33,146 nt of DNA from Phycisphaerales bacterium (GTDB taxonomy: Bacteria; Planctomycetota; Phycisphaerae; WQYP01): NCBI GenBank assembly GCA_013044165.1, contig JABEVB010000006.1, positions 1 to 33,146 on the forward strand. Reading direction: 5' to 3'. How positions within the stretch are numbered: position 1 is the first letter of the stretch; the number at the start of each line of letters is the position of its first letter. Shown here in pieces: positions 7,673 to 18,736 of the stretch. Position numbers and translations under genes: made by a program. Below the pieces are notes generated by a model, which did not search any database, was not told where the DNA came from, and saw only the letters and a list, made by a program, of their open reading frames with translations.

Positions 7673-8188
7673 ATGGCTATTGACAGTACCTTATTTGCCG
7701 AGCCATTGGTCATACTGTTGGTGGATGACGACCCCACCGACACAGCCAACATGATCAAGGCTTTGGAGGATGCCCGCATTCACAATCGGCTGCTGTTGTT
7801 GCGCAAGGGCGGCGACTTGTTGGATTTTCTTCATAAGCGCCCGCCTTACCAGGAAGTTCCTACGCCCGACCTGATTCTTTTAGACCTGCACCTTACCGAT
7901 ACCCACGGACGCGACTTGCTGGAAATGCTCCGACAAGATCAGACATATAAAAACGCCAACGTCATCGTCATTGCGGACCCAACCCAAGGCGACCCCAACA
8001 GCGAAACATTTGATTTGGACGTTGAAGTTTTTCTCACCAGACCGGTTGCACCGGACAACCTGCTTATGGCAATTCGCACCGCCAGTGACGGCTGGATTTG
8101 CTTTGTGAAGCGTCTGGCGGTTAACCGCGGACGCCCCATCGGCACCCAACCACCGCCGCAGCCGCTTCCACGGGCCATCATCGCCTGA
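7673..8188 (+). CDS. Single-domain response regulator receiver protein, atypical
   Basis: 171 aa, essentially one CheY-like receiver domain of the Rcp1-like type that usually works with phytochrome or hybrid kinases. The acidic cluster D18-D20 (ILLVDDDPTD) and the phospho-acceptor Asp71 (LILLDLHLTD) are present. The two switch residues differ: the usual Thr/Ser after the fourth strand is Ala101 (VIVIADPT), and the invariant Lys of the K-P motif is Arg123 (FLTRPVA). Phosphorylation may therefore not switch it in the usual way. ATG 7673 is chosen because AAGGA lies 7 nt upstream; the frame is open to 7616 without support. No histidine kinase is in the window. The proline-rich last 15 residues look disordered. 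Confidence 0.85.
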   Translation: MAIDSTLFAEPLVILLVDDDPTDTANMIKALEDARIHNRLLLLRKGGDLLDFLHKRPPYQEVPTPDLILLDLHLTDTHGRDLLEMLRQDQTYKNANVIVIADPTQGDPNSETFDLDVEVFLTRPVAPDNLLMAIRTASDGWICFVKRLAVNRGRPIGTQPPPQPLPRAIIA

Positions 8189-8629
8189 GTTACCGCAAGC
8201 GCGTTAACCTCCGCGGTTGGATGGAGACTAACAGCTAATTCCAAACCGGCCGCATGCAATCGCTTCTGAAATTATGGATTTCAACTTCTCCCCCTTCATA
8301 ACGCCGGTCAAGCTGCCGCTCTGAAATCTGAAATCTAAAGCCCCCCTTTTGCGATAGCTTCTAAACCCCTTCCAGCAGCATCCGTCATCATCCTCCCCGC
8401 CCAACCCCAAACAGCCCTCACAAAACCCTTAATGCAATCATCTTTAAAATCTCAAATTTAGAATTCTCCGCCCTTTTGAGATACATTCTCATGAGTTCGT
8501 GGCAATATATTGCTTTTTAGTGTTTGCCGCAGTCATTTGGGTCGTACAGTCTCATCACCGCCAACCAAAAAGCTTGCGCTGGGGCGCGGCAATTTGCCAT
8601 CAGGCCTTGCCTGCCATTATGCTTTGAGC
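8189..8629. other. 441-nt non-coding gap, G-poor on the plus strand
   Basis: No gene is supported here. From about 8290 to 8470 the plus strand is strikingly poor in G and made of C/T/A runs. It includes the short direct repeat CTGAAATCTGAAATCT (8322-8337) and the related stretches AAATCTCAAATTTAGAATTC and TTTTGAGATACATTCTCA. The promoter of the downstream HEAT-repeat gene should lie in the last 100 nt, but no convincing -35/-10 pair stands out. Confidence 0.5.
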
Positions 8630-10123
<1,494 letters not shown>

Positions 10124-10410
10124 TAAACCGCAACCTCGGCTGCCAAACGTATTCATTCTCGGTATTTTTGATGGCGGTAGTTGAGCCTTGGGTTAAGCCG
10201 CAGGTTAATCCGTGGTCGCCCACCTCTTTTTCAAACTCGCTGGCGACAAAAACTTTTGGAGCCTCTGCGGAAGCGCGTACCGCATGGTAAAAGGCAGGCC
10301 AGTATTGACGCAGACTCACGTACCGCCCCTGCCGGAATGACGGCAGCAAATAGCCAAAGTGAAGAACACCCACTTGGCTCAAGAAGAACACGCGGTTTTA
10401 TTGAGGAAAA
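10124..10410. other. 287-nt gap between the HEAT/SEC-C gene and tRNA-Ser
   Basis: No gene I can support. A minus-strand frame of 117 codons (10038-10391) crosses this gap, but it runs into the SEC-C coding region of the neighbouring gene and matches nothing I recognise. Just past the tRNA 3' end the minus strand reads TTTT, which may assist termination of the tRNA transcript. Confidence 0.35.
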
Positions 10411-10501
10411 CGGAGAGAGCGGGATTCGAACCCGCGGTACAGGTTTAAGCCCGTACACCGGTTTAGCAAACCGGCGCCTTCAGCCGCTCGGCCATCTCTC
10501 C
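10411..10501 (-). tRNA. tRNA-Ser (anticodon GCU)
   Basis: 91 nt on the minus strand. The acceptor stem GGAGAGA pairs with TCTCTCC and the discriminator is G (10411), as in serine tRNAs. The anticodon stem CCGGT/ACCGG encloses TTGCTAA, giving anticodon GCU for AGC/AGU codons. A long variable arm (about TGTACGGGCTTAAACCTGTAC) makes it class II, and the T arm has GGTTCGAATCC. The 3' CCA is not encoded; TTTT follows directly. Confidence 0.97.
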
Positions 10502-10515
10502 AAAAGGTACCATAA

Positions 10516-10544
10516 ACACTATCGGTCAATCACCTGAAAGTCAA
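10516..10544 (-). promoter_or_regulatory. Putative promoter of tRNA-Ser
   Basis: On the minus strand TTGACT (10544-10539), a 17-nt spacer and TAGTGT (10521-10516) lie just upstream of the tRNA, placing the start about 8 nt before the mature 5' end. The -35 is good (5/6) and the -10 is weak (3/6). Confidence 0.35.
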
Positions 10545-10648
10545 TGATCATCGCCCATTTGGCAACCTGAAACAAACGATTCTACAAACGCGGCGCGGCA
10601 CTGGGTTGAGCCACGACACACCGTTCCCGCCCTGCGTTTAATAACAGC

Positions 10649-11674
10649 TTATACCAGCCGCTGTTGGCAACTCCGCAGAAACTCGCTGGCCAGCGGACCG
10701 AGTCGCTCGGGGGCTTCTTCGTGCGGCAGGTGTGATAGATCGGCGTACTCCACCACGCGAACATTTGGCAAATCTTGTCGAAGTTTTTGTGGCGAATCAG
10801 CCCGTAGCAGCGGATCCAGCAGACCCCACATCACAAGCACTGGCTGATGGAGTTGCCCCGCCCGCGTCATGTAGCCCTGCACCTCAGCTTCACGCGTGGG
10901 GAGCTGCCTCACGACATCCATCAATTTCAGGCGATTAGACCGTGTTTTCATGTTGGCCTGATACGCCTTCATCAACGCAGGGTTGACCAAAGCCGGATTG
11001 CTGTAGCCGATGGAAGTCACCCCACAAATGAGCTTTTCGGGCGGCATGATGGTCATGATGAATTCACCCAGCAGCGGCACGCGCAGCAGGCGGTAAAACG
11101 ATGGCAGTTTCTGCGGATAAAACGCCGGATTAAACAGCAGCAGTTCTGTTATCTGCTGCGGATAATCAAGTGCGGCCATCAGGCTCAGGCCGCCACCCAG
11201 GCTCGAGCCACCGCAGGCAAAGCGTCCAATGCCCAAGGCGTTGGGCACGCACATGGCGGCATGCATCAGCTCGCGCAGCGACGAGCCGGCAACCGATTGC
11301 CCATCCATTTCCGGCGGGACACAAAAGCTGTTCCAATCCACCAGCAGCACATCGTGCGTGGCCAGCAGCCAGCGACCAATGGCTGAAAACGACGCAATGT
11401 GCAATCCCATGCCATGTAGCAACAGCAGTACCGGACGCTTGCCCGGACCGACAGAATTGCCTCGAATAAAGCGAAACGGCAACCATCGCTCATCGGTTTC
11501 CAACACCCAATGGGTGCCATTTGATTCACTTAAGGGCATATCCCATCGGAAGCGAGTGGCCGGGCGGAAGGGATGGCACAGCTCAAGCATGTCGTGCGCA
11601 TCGCGGCAGGGCCAGAGCGCAGCGGCCGCGTCGGCTGCACTCAATAGATCGTCCTTGGGCACACGGTTGCTCAT
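10649..11674 (-). CDS. Alpha/beta hydrolase
   Basis: 341 aa. The fold and catalytic triad are readable: oxyanion-hole HGMG after strand 3 (VLLLLHGMG), nucleophile elbow GGSSLGGG with the central Ser, the acid in WGLLDPLL, and the base His in the last strand region, LSHLPHEEAPE. Downstream of the nucleophile a helical cap is suggested by FYPQKLPSFYRLLRVPLLGEF. Substrate is unknown; members include esterases, lipases and C-C hydrolases. ATG 11674 is chosen over a TTG ten codons upstream. It follows the chloride channel gene on the same strand after 113 nt and may be co-transcribed with it. Confidence 0.85.
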   Translation of the reverse strand: MSNRVPKDDLLSAADAAAALWPCRDAHDMLELCHPFRPATRFRWDMPLSESNGTHWVLETDERWLPFRFIRGNSVGPGKRPVLLLLHGMGLHIASFSAIGRWLLATHDVLLVDWNSFCVPPEMDGQSVAGSSLRELMHAAMCVPNALGIGRFACGGSSLGGGLSLMAALDYPQQITELLLFNPAFYPQKLPSFYRLLRVPLLGEFIMTIMPPEKLICGVTSIGYSNPALVNPALMKAYQANMKTRSNRLKLMDVVRQLPTREAEVQGYMTRAGQLHQPVLVMWGLLDPLLRADSPQKLRQDLPNVRVVEYADLSHLPHEEAPERLGPLASEFLRSCQQRLV

Positions 11675-11787
11675 AGCGGTAATGTATACGAACAGAAGCT
11701 GCAAGACGATGTTGGGCAGAAAAACAACGTCTTCACCACGTGGCTATTACCCGAACCGGCTCCCGCAGCCTTCGGCATGATCGCCCG

Positions 11788-13743
11788 TCAGGAATCTCGC
11801 CGGTAGGCGGCCAAGAGGTCTTCGCGCGTAATAACGCCGATCAGCCGCCCGGTCTCGTTGCGATCGGTCACCAGCAGGCGGCCAACATTGTGGCGCTGCA
11901 TCATCTGGTCGGCGATTCGCAGGCTGCAGTCGCCGTAAATAACATTGGGTGGCCGCCGGAGCAACTGCTCCAGCAGCGTGTTTGGCGTAACGCCGGCATC
12001 CAGAAAGTCGCGGGTGGTTAACAGGCCCACAACATGGCCCGCCGGGTCTACGAGCGGAAAGCCGTTGTGCTTGGAAAATATCGGATCGCTTAGAATTTTT
12101 TGCCGAGCGGAAGCGACTGTTTCACGGGCATTTAGACACACAGGCTTGCGCGTGCACGCATCAGCCACGAGAGTGCGGTCCAGAAAATCGCCTTTGGGCC
12201 TGAAAAGCCCCCCGCCACCACGACGCGCAAACTTTTCGGTAAGTATGTTTTGTCGCATCAGCGCACAGGAAACCAGAAAGGATGTGGTGCAGCCGGCAAC
12301 AATCGGAGCCAGGCCGTTGGGGCGCAGAGTGGTTTCAAACGCAAAAACAATGGAGGTAAGGGGTGCCCATGTGGCGCCGGCAAACAACGACGCCATGCCC
12401 ACCAGCGCAGCGGCCCGCGCATTGACATCGGCTTCGGGAATAAAATGCAAAAGAGTCAGCGCCACCACCGCCCCCAGCGCACTGCCAATGTTGAACAGTG
12501 GAGCCATGGTGCTGCCCGAAGTACCGCTGCCCAGGGCTATCGTCCATGAGATGATGCGGGTTAAGAGCAGCATACCGACAAACGCAAAGCCTACTTTGCC
12601 GGAGAGTATTCGCTGAATATTGATATAGCCCACACCCATGGAGGGGTTAAAAATTAACCCGCAAATACCCACCGCCACCGCCCCGATCGCGGGCCACCAC
12701 ATCCAATGGACATGACTCAACTTCTTAAAGGTTTTTTCAACCGCATACACGCTGTGCGTCAGCAGCACCGCCATCACGCCGCACACAATGCCGATTAAGG
12801 CGTAAAACATTAACGGCTCCAGTGTAGGCCGGGGCAGTTCAGGCATAGCAAATATGGGTTTTGTGCCCATGACGGCTATGCGCAGCGCTGCCGCCACAGC
12901 ACTCGCAATGGCCACAGCCGCAATCGCCACCGGCTGAAATTCAAACAGCAGCAACTCCAGCGCCAGCAACACCGACGCCAAAGGAGCTCCGAACGTTGCC
13001 GACATGCCGGCGGCAGCGCCTGCGGCCAGCAAAATGCGGCGGCGATCTTTGTTCATAGGTATGATCTGCCCGACAATTGAGCCAAGCGAAGCTCCCGTGG
13101 CAATGATGGGGCCTTCAGCGCCAAAAGGGCAGCCGGTGCCAATGCTGATCGCGGCCGAAAGCGGTTTAAGAATGGCCACACGAGCTGGAATAATGCTGTC
13201 CTGATACAGGGCGCTCTGCATGGCTTCCGGAATGCCATGCCCCCGAATCATCTCAGAACCAAAACGGGCCATCAAGCCAACAACCAGCCCCCCTACCACG
13301 GGTATAAGCAACACCCACCACCCCACATGCACCGTTGTGGGGGCGTTAAAGGTGAAAGCGAAGCGGTCATAAAACGCGAGATTGGTAAACAACCCGATCA
13401 TTTTAAACAGTGTCCATGCGGCGGCCTCGCCTAACACGCCGATGCCTGCCGCCAATAGACACAAAAACAGACCGCTGCGATCCAAAAGCCCGCGAGACTC
13501 CCTGGTTTTTATTACCTGCAGAAGGTCCTCATCCGCACCATGATGGGGCGAGGCACCATCGGGTGTTTGAGCAGGGGCGTTGTGGTTCGGACCGGTTGAC
13601 TCGTCTGACTTCCGAGCCTCCGGCGCAGCATTCGCATCAGCGCCGCCAACGGCAGGTGGTTGGTTTAAATTTTTGCTTTCATCATCCAACGTCGCACCCG
13701 GCGTCCACGGTCGAGTTCCGGCGGGCTTGACCAACACTCGCAT
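11788..13743 (-). CDS. CLC-type chloride channel/antiporter with CBS domains
   Basis: 651 aa integral membrane protein. The first 90 residues are a hydrophilic, Pro/Ala/Asp-rich cytoplasmic extension. The channel body (about 90-490) has the three ion-path motifs: GHGIPEA (His replacing the classical Ser of GSGIP), GCPFGAEGP with the gating Glu retained, and GSGTSGSTMAP. A Glu in LLLFEFQP lies where the proton-path Glu of antiporters sits. Two C-terminal CBS modules follow (about 515-645: NGFPLVDPAGHVVGLLTTRDFL and VGRLLVTDRNETGRLIGVITREDL), usually nucleotide-sensing. It could be a Cl-/H+ antiporter or a fluoride-tolerant relative; motif context favours the GHGxPE subgroup with CBS. Start 13743 (ATG) is preferred over a TTG eight codons upstream; neither has a clear Shine-Dalgarno sequence. 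Confidence 0.9.
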   Translation of the reverse strand: MRVLVKPAGTRPWTPGATLDDESKNLNQPPAVGGADANAAPEARKSDESTGPNHNAPAQTPDGASPHHGADEDLLQVIKTRESRGLLDRSGLFLCLLAAGIGVLGEAAAWTLFKMIGLFTNLAFYDRFAFTFNAPTTVHVGWWVLLIPVVGGLVVGLMARFGSEMIRGHGIPEAMQSALYQDSIIPARVAILKPLSAAISIGTGCPFGAEGPIIATGASLGSIVGQIIPMNKDRRRILLAAGAAAGMSATFGAPLASVLLALELLLFEFQPVAIAAVAIASAVAAALRIAVMGTKPIFAMPELPRPTLEPLMFYALIGIVCGVMAVLLTHSVYAVEKTFKKLSHVHWMWWPAIGAVAVGICGLIFNPSMGVGYINIQRILSGKVGFAFVGMLLLTRIISWTIALGSGTSGSTMAPLFNIGSALGAVVALTLLHFIPEADVNARAAALVGMASLFAGATWAPLTSIVFAFETTLRPNGLAPIVAGCTTSFLVSCALMRQNILTEKFARRGGGGLFRPKGDFLDRTLVADACTRKPVCLNARETVASARQKILSDPIFSKHNGFPLVDPAGHVVGLLTTRDFLDAGVTPNTLLEQLLRRPPNVIYGDCSLRIADQMMQRHNVGRLLVTDRNETGRLIGVITREDLLAAYRRDS

Positions 13744-14061
13744 TAGCCGACGCCTGCGTAGCCACAACCCGCCACCAACACAGCCAAGAGTCTTGATAAA
13801 ACTCTATAATCTCTAAATCAGTCATGGTAAGTTTGAGCATACTACCGATGCGCCACCGCGCCAACATATTTTGGCTCCGCCGCCTCAAGAGCTAATTGAA
13901 ACGACAAGGCTCAAGCCAACCATCCCAGACCACCGCTGCGAGGGGCATCTTCGGCGGGCTTTCCAACTGGCCCGCAGCGGCTAAAATAGGGTATTGAAAG
14001 CCGCCTGTTGGCGCGGCTGATGACGGGTTTGTTTTTATAGCTCTAAAACCAGAGGATTTTC
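13744..14061. other. Divergent intergenic region between clc and acnA
   Basis: 318 nt separate two divergently transcribed genes, so promoters for both should be here. A TAAAAT at 13982-13987 and the TATAAT-containing run at about 13802-13810 are possible -10 elements, but neither has a good -35 at the right distance. No gene is supported. A strong AGAGGA stands directly before acnA. Confidence 0.4.
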
Positions 14062-16818
14062 ATGACAAGCGCAGCATTGTTCGATCCATTCAAAGCCAAG
14101 GCAACCATCAGCACACCTCGCGGCGAAAAAACGGTCTATCGCCTGGACGCTCTTAAGAATGTTGGCCCGGTACAGCAACTGCCTTACAGCATCAAGGTGC
14201 TTTTAGAGTCGGTTCTGCGTAACTGCGATGGCCATGTTGTCACGCAGAAGGATGTTGAAGCACTGGCCACCTACGACAGCCGCAAGCCCGCCGGCGCTGA
14301 AATACCGTTTATGCCCGGTCGCGTGGTGTTGCAGGATTTTACCGGCGTACCGGCCGTGGTAGACCTCGCCGCTATGCGAGCGGCCATCAAACGCATCGGT
14401 GGCGATCCCAAAAAGGTAAATCCGCTGGTGCCGTGTGATCTGGTGATAGACCACAGCGTGCAGGTAGACGCTTTTGCCAGCGGCATGGCTCTGGAAATCA
14501 ACGCCCGCCACGAGTTTGAGCGCAATCAGGAGCGATACCAGTTTTTAAAATGGGGTCAGCAGGCATTTAATAATTTTCGCGTGGTGCCGCCGGCCACAGG
14601 CATTGTGCATCAGGTAAACCTGGAGTATCTGGCCAAAGTGGTTTGGGAAAAAGATGGCGTGCTTTACCCCGACTCGCTGGTAGGCACCGATTCGCACACC
14701 ACCATGATCAATGGGCTGGGTGTGGTAGGCTGGGGCGTAGGCGGCATCGAGGCAGAGGCCGTCATGCTGGGCCAGCCCATTTATATGCTGCTGCCCGAAG
14801 TGGTAGGCTTCAAACTCACCGGCAAGTTGCGCGAAGGTTGCACGGCCACCGACCTGGTACTCACCATTACCCAAATGTTGCGCGAGCATGGCGTGGTAGA
14901 TAAATTTGTTGAGTTTTATGGACCGGGACTGGCGGAAATGTCGGTGGCCAACCGCGCCACCATCGGCAACATGGCACCCGAATACGGGGCCACCATCGGC
15001 TTTTTCCCAATTGACGAACAAACCCTTGCGTACATGCGCCTCAGCGGTCGCGAGGAAGCCCTCATCAAAACGGTTGAACAATACGCCAAGCTTCAGGGCT
15101 TATGGCGCGACGACAGCCGCAGCATTGTTTACAGCAGTTCGCTGGAGTTGAACCTCAACCAGGTGGAACCGTCGCTGGCGGGGCCACGTCGCCCGCAAGA
15201 TCGCGTCGCCCTTGGCGCCATGAAAGGTCAATGGCGGCAGGATCTGTCTGTCATTTACGGCAAAGCCTCGACTGCCCATGGCTCGAGCGTGCAAAGCTGG
15301 GAAGGCGACGGAGGCGGTGCCAGCGCCATAGCCAATGCCGTTAAGGCCGATCCCGGGTTTGACGGGGTATATGTTCAGCTTGATGGCAACACATGCAGCC
15401 TTAAGCATGGCGCGGTAGCCATTGCCGCCATCACAAGTTGCACCAACACCAGCAACCCCAATGTCATGATTGCCGCCGGGCTGGTCGCCAAGAAGGCGGC
15501 CGATCGCGGCCTGACCCGCAAGCCGTGGGTGAAAACATCGCTCGCCCCAGGCTCCAAGGTGGTGGTGGACTATCTTGAAAAAGCGGGCCTCATGAAGCCG
15601 CTGGAATCCTGCGGATTTAATCTGGTGGGGTTTGGCTGCACCACATGCATTGGCAATTCAGGGCCTTTGCCCGAGCCTATCAGCAAAGCCATCAACGAAA
15701 ACGACTTGGTGGCGGCGGCGGTACTCTCGGGCAATCGCAACTTTGAGGGGCGTATCAGTCCCGACATCAAAGCCAACTATCTGGCCTCGCCACCGCTGGT
15801 GGTGGCGTACGCCATCGCCGGCACGGTGGACATTGACCTGCTCCACGAACCGCTGGGCGTAGATGCCAACGGCCAGCCGGTGATGCTCGCGGACATTTGG
15901 CCCAGCCAGCAGGAAATTGCCGATACCGTTAACCGATGCGTGCTTAGCGAGCAGTTCACCCACGAGTACGCCAACGTATTTACCGGCTCCAATGAGTGGA
16001 AGGCTATTAAAACCAGCACGGGCGATCTTTTTGAATGGGATGCCAAGAGCACCTACATTCAAGAACCGCCCTTTTTTGTTGGCCTGAGCCCCACGCCCAA
16101 GCCCATTGAGGCTATTGGCGCCGCCCGCTGCCTGGCCTATGTTGGCGATTCGGTAACAACCGACCACATCAGTCCCGCCGGCAATATTAAAAAAGACAGC
16201 CCCGCCGGCAAGTTCCTTATTGAAAACGGCGTAACGGCTGCTATGTTTAACAGCTATGGCGCTCGCCGTGGCAACGATCGCGTCATGACGCGCGGCACCT
16301 TTGCCAATATTCGCGTTAAAAACAAGCTCGCCCCCGGTACTGAAGGCGGCGTAACCACCGACTTCACCGATGGTAAGGTAAAACCCATTTACGACGCTTC
16401 GGTGAGCTACAAGAGCAAAGGCACACCGCTGATTATTCTTGCCGGCAAAGATTATGGCATGGGTTCGAGCCGCGATTGGGCAGCCAAAGGCACCTTTCTG
16501 CTGGGCGCTCGTGCGGTAATTGCCGAAAGTTTTGAACGTATTCACCGCAGCAATCTGGTGGGTATGGGCGTGTTGCCGCTGACGTTTAAGAAGGGCCATA
16601 GCGCTCAGAGCCTGGGCCTGACCGGGCAGGAAACGTTTGATATCAAGCTTGACGATACGCTTAAGCCGCGTCAGGACGTGGTTGTTACCGCAACCAAGCC
16701 AGATGGCGCAAAGATTGAGTTTGTCGTCACCTGCCGTATAGATACGCCGGTAGAGGTAGACTACTACCGCAACGGCGGCATACTGCATACAGTGTTGCGG
16801 CGAATGGCGCAAAGCTAA
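14062..16818 (+). CDS. acnA: Aconitate hydratase A
   Basis: 918 aa, typical for the AcnA/IRP1 family (about 890-920). Interconverts citrate and isocitrate in the TCA cycle through a [4Fe-4S] cluster. The cluster cysteines are Cys460 ([12 protein letters not shown]) and Cys526/Cys529 ([12 protein letters not shown]), with the family's exact 66- and 3-residue spacing. Other hallmarks are [24 protein letters not shown] near residue 215, and the C-terminal swivel-domain substrate loop [21 protein letters not shown] 5 nt upstream supports the ATG. It stands alone, with a hairpin after the stop codon. Confidence 0.97.
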   Translation: MTSAALFDPFKAKATISTPRGEKTVYRLDALKNVGPVQQLPYSIKVLLESVLRNCDGHVVTQKDVEALATYDSRKPAGAEIPFMPGRVVLQDFTGVPAVVDLAAMRAAIKRIGGDPKKVNPLVPCDLVIDHSVQVDAFASGMALEINARHEFERNQERYQFLKWGQQAFNNFRVVPPATGIVHQVNLEYLAKVVWEKDGVLYPDSLVGTDSHTTMINGLGVVGWGVGGIEAEAVMLGQPIYMLLPEVVGFKLTGKLREGCTATDLVLTITQMLREHGVVDKFVEFYGPGLAEMSVANRATIGNMAPEYGATIGFFPIDEQTLAYMRLSGREEALIKTVEQYAKLQGLWRDDSRSIVYSSSLELNLNQVEPSLAGPRRPQDRVALGAMKGQWRQDLSVIYGKASTAHGSSVQSWEGDGGGASAIANAVKADPGFDGVYVQLDGNTCSLKHGAVAIAAITSCTNTSNPNVMIAAGLVAKKAADRGLTRKPWVKTSLAPGSKVVVDYLEKAGLMKPLESCGFNLVGFGCTTCIGNSGPLPEPISKAINENDLVAAAVLSGNRNFEGRISPDIKANYLASPPLVVAYAIAGTVDIDLLHEPLGVDANGQPVMLADIWPSQQEIADTVNRCVLSEQFTHEYANVFTGSNEWKAIKTSTGDLFEWDAKSTYIQEPPFFVGLSPTPKPIEAIGAARCLAYVGDSVTTDHISPAGNIKKDSPAGKFLIENGVTAAMFNSYGARRGNDRVMTRGTFANIRVKNKLAPGTEGGVTTDFTDGKVKPIYDASVSYKSKGTPLIILAGKDYGMGSSRDWAAKGTFLLGARAVIAESFERIHRSNLVGMGVLPLTFKKGHSAQSLGLTGQETFDIKLDDTLKPRQDVVVTATKPDGAKIEFVVTCRIDTPVEVDYYRNGGILHTVLRRMAQS

Positions 16819-16823
16819 TGGCT

Positions 16824-16843
16824 GAGTTTGCGCGGGCAAACTC
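16824..16843 (+). terminator. Hairpin after acnA, weak terminator candidate
   Basis: GAGTTTGC (16824-16831) and GCAAACTC (16836-16843) form a perfect 8-bp stem with the 4-nt loop GCGG, starting 6 nt after the acnA stop codon. There is no T-tract afterwards (TCCCAAAGCC), so it may stabilise the 3' end rather than terminate by itself. Confidence 0.4.
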
Positions 16844-16999
16844 TCCCAAAGCCAACCGCCGTCGCTTGCGAAAAACGAGCGGAGTTAGTAGGTTGAGCTT
16901 CTACCTCCTATGGGCACTGGCGCGTTTGTAAAAGACGCCTTTGTGCCGGCAGAGCTCGCGCATGATGGTAATGACATAAAGTTTTATGGTGAGGTTGCA

Positions 17000-18736
17000 G
17001 TGGAATTAAACAAGCTTTATCAGGGTGACTGCATTGAAGGCTTGAACAAAGTGCCTGAAGGCACGATTGATTTAATCTTTGCCGATCCACCTTTCAACAT
17101 CGGCTACAAATACGACGTATATGAAGACAAGCGAGCCGCCGACGAATACCTGGATTGGACGCGAAAATGGGGCGCAGCCGCCGTCAAGGCACTTAAGCCT
17201 ACCGGAACCTTTTGGCTGGCGATTGGCGATGACTTTGCGGCCGAGCTTAAACTGATTTTTCAACGCGAGCTTGGTCTGCACTGCCGTAGTTGGGTGCTGT
17301 GGTATTACACCTTTGGGGTGCAGTGCAAGTTCAAGTTTGCCCGCAGCCACACACACCTGTTTCATTTTGTGAAGAATCCGAAGAGCTTTATCTTCAACAA
17401 TATGGATATCCGGGTTCCGTCGGCACGGCAGTTGGTCTATCGTGACAGCCGCGGCAATCCAGACGGCAAGTTGCCCGACGATACTTGGATCCTTCGGCCG
17501 CAAGACATTCCCGACAACTTTCCGGCTGAAAATGACACTTGGTACTTTCCACGGGTGTGCGGCACTTTTGGCGAGCGTGCTGGCTGGCATGGTTGCCAAA
17601 TGCCAGAGCAGCTTTTGGGACGGATCATTCGAGCCTCATCCAACGCCGGCGAAACCGTGCTGGATCCCTTTGGTGGCAGCGGATCTACTTTGGTAACAGC
17701 CAAAAAGCTCGGCCGTAATTTTATTGGCTTTGAACTTTCAGAAGAGTATGCCAAACGCATCCAAGATCGCCTGAAACAAACCGCCGTTGGCGATCCATTG
17801 CATGGCTCCGATACGCCGGTGACGTCAGCGCCCCAAACGCCACGCTCCCCTTTCACAGCCAAAGCAGAGAAGTCCACTGGCGACGATCGGCTAAGAATTA
17901 CTCCGAGGCGAATCTCATCCCCCAGCGAAAGACGTTCCGCAGTAATAGAAGCGTTCCTCATTGCCCGTGATGGATTTTCTGCTGACCGGGTCGTAGCTGA
18001 CCCGGCTCTCAATAAGGAATTTGAATCAGCGTGTAAGCGGCTCGGGGTGCCAGGGTCAATCGTTGACTGGAACACGACGCTGTTGAACATTCGCAAAGGA
18101 AGCGGATTAACAGGATTAGGTAAGCCGCGGCCTACAAATCTTGGGGTGCCCGAAAATAAATACGCCGTATATAAGTATGCGTTTGAAATTGGCCTCGCAA
18201 AGTTTGAACGGGACGGGCTGCACACGCTCGACACAATCCTGTGCAACCCTTCCGAGGCCAAGAAATTTGACCAGTTTGTGCTCTCGCTAATACCGGAGTC
18301 GCTTGGTGCATTTGCGATCCGATGGCTTGCCCTTCGATTTCGTAAAGAAGCGCAAAATCGCAAGCTAAAAAACCAAAGTGGTCACGTACCCCGCATGCCA
18401 AGAAATCTTCAGGATCCATTCGCAATCTCATCGCGGAGCATCCCAGAATCGCCTGGAATCTACTGGCTCGGCAACCAGGCCGAACGGCTCTATATCGGGG
18501 AAGCGGAAAATCTGCGACAGCGCTGCGAGGCACAGTTTTCGTCACGCGTAAAATTCTCCTTTTGGGACTCCAATAGAGCGGAGCTGCGATTGGGCTGGGT
18601 GACGGATGATGCGATTTACGGACCGGCGAACGTGAGGGTCACGAAACAGGTACTGGCCATTAAGAGGGATCACCCGATCGCGAATTATTTTAACTGTCCC
18701 GTTTTGCGTTGCTGTATGGAGCAGGAAGTAGCTTGA
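17000..18736 (+). CDS. DNA methyltransferase fused to an uncharacterised domain and a degenerate GIY-YIG domain
   Basis: 578 aa from this GTG. Residues 1-260 are a beta-class amino-methyltransferase (N6_N4_Mtase family): catalytic motif IV DPPF (29-32) comes first and the AdoMet motif I LDPFGGSGSTL (221-231) last, then GFELSEEYAKR. The DPPF form suggests N6-adenine methylation. A Pro/Ser-rich linker (about 265-310) leads to a 150-aa domain (about 310-455) shared with the next gene, then a GIY-YIG domain: GIY (486-488), YIG (498-500), Arg in NLRQR. The His expected after that Arg is absent, and the metal-binding Glu aligns with Gln550 (VTKQVL), so cleavage activity is doubtful. GAGG 5 nt upstream supports GTG 17000; ATG 16910 is open but lacks a Shine-Dalgarno sequence. 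Its TGA overlaps the next start (TTGA). Confidence 0.9.
   Translation: MELNKLYQGDCIEGLNKVPEGTIDLIFADPPFNIGYKYDVYEDKRAADEYLDWTRKWGAAAVKALKPTGTFWLAIGDDFAAELKLIFQRELGLHCRSWVLWYYTFGVQCKFKFARSHTHLFHFVKNPKSFIFNNMDIRVPSARQLVYRDSRGNPDGKLPDDTWILRPQDIPDNFPAENDTWYFPRVCGTFGERAGWHGCQMPEQLLGRIIRASSNAGETVLDPFGGSGSTLVTAKKLGRNFIGFELSEEYAKRIQDRLKQTAVGDPLHGSDTPVTSAPQTPRSPFTAKAEKSTGDDRLRITPRRISSPSERRSAVIEAFLIARDGFSADRVVADPALNKEFESACKRLGVPGSIVDWNTTLLNIRKGSGLTGLGKPRPTNLGVPENKYAVYKYAFEIGLAKFERDGLHTLDTILCNPSEAKKFDQFVLSLIPESLGAFAIRWLALRFRKEAQNRKLKNQSGHVPRMPRNLQDPFAISSRSIPESPGIYWLGNQAERLYIGEAENLRQRCEAQFSSRVKFSFWDSNRAELRLGWVTDDAIYGPANVRVTKQVLAIKRDHPIANYFNCPVLRCCMEQEVA

Noticed and set aside
11703-11733. Terminator hairpin AAGACG...CGTCTT between the hydrolase and channel genes
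   Set aside because: The stem needs a 3-nt bulge and overlaps the upstream edge of the hydrolase gene. It has no proper T-tract after the stem on the minus strand.
15658-16839. Minus-strand open frame of 393 codons
   Set aside because: Antisense shadow of acnA, which carries all aconitase motifs. No domain is recognisable in the shadow.
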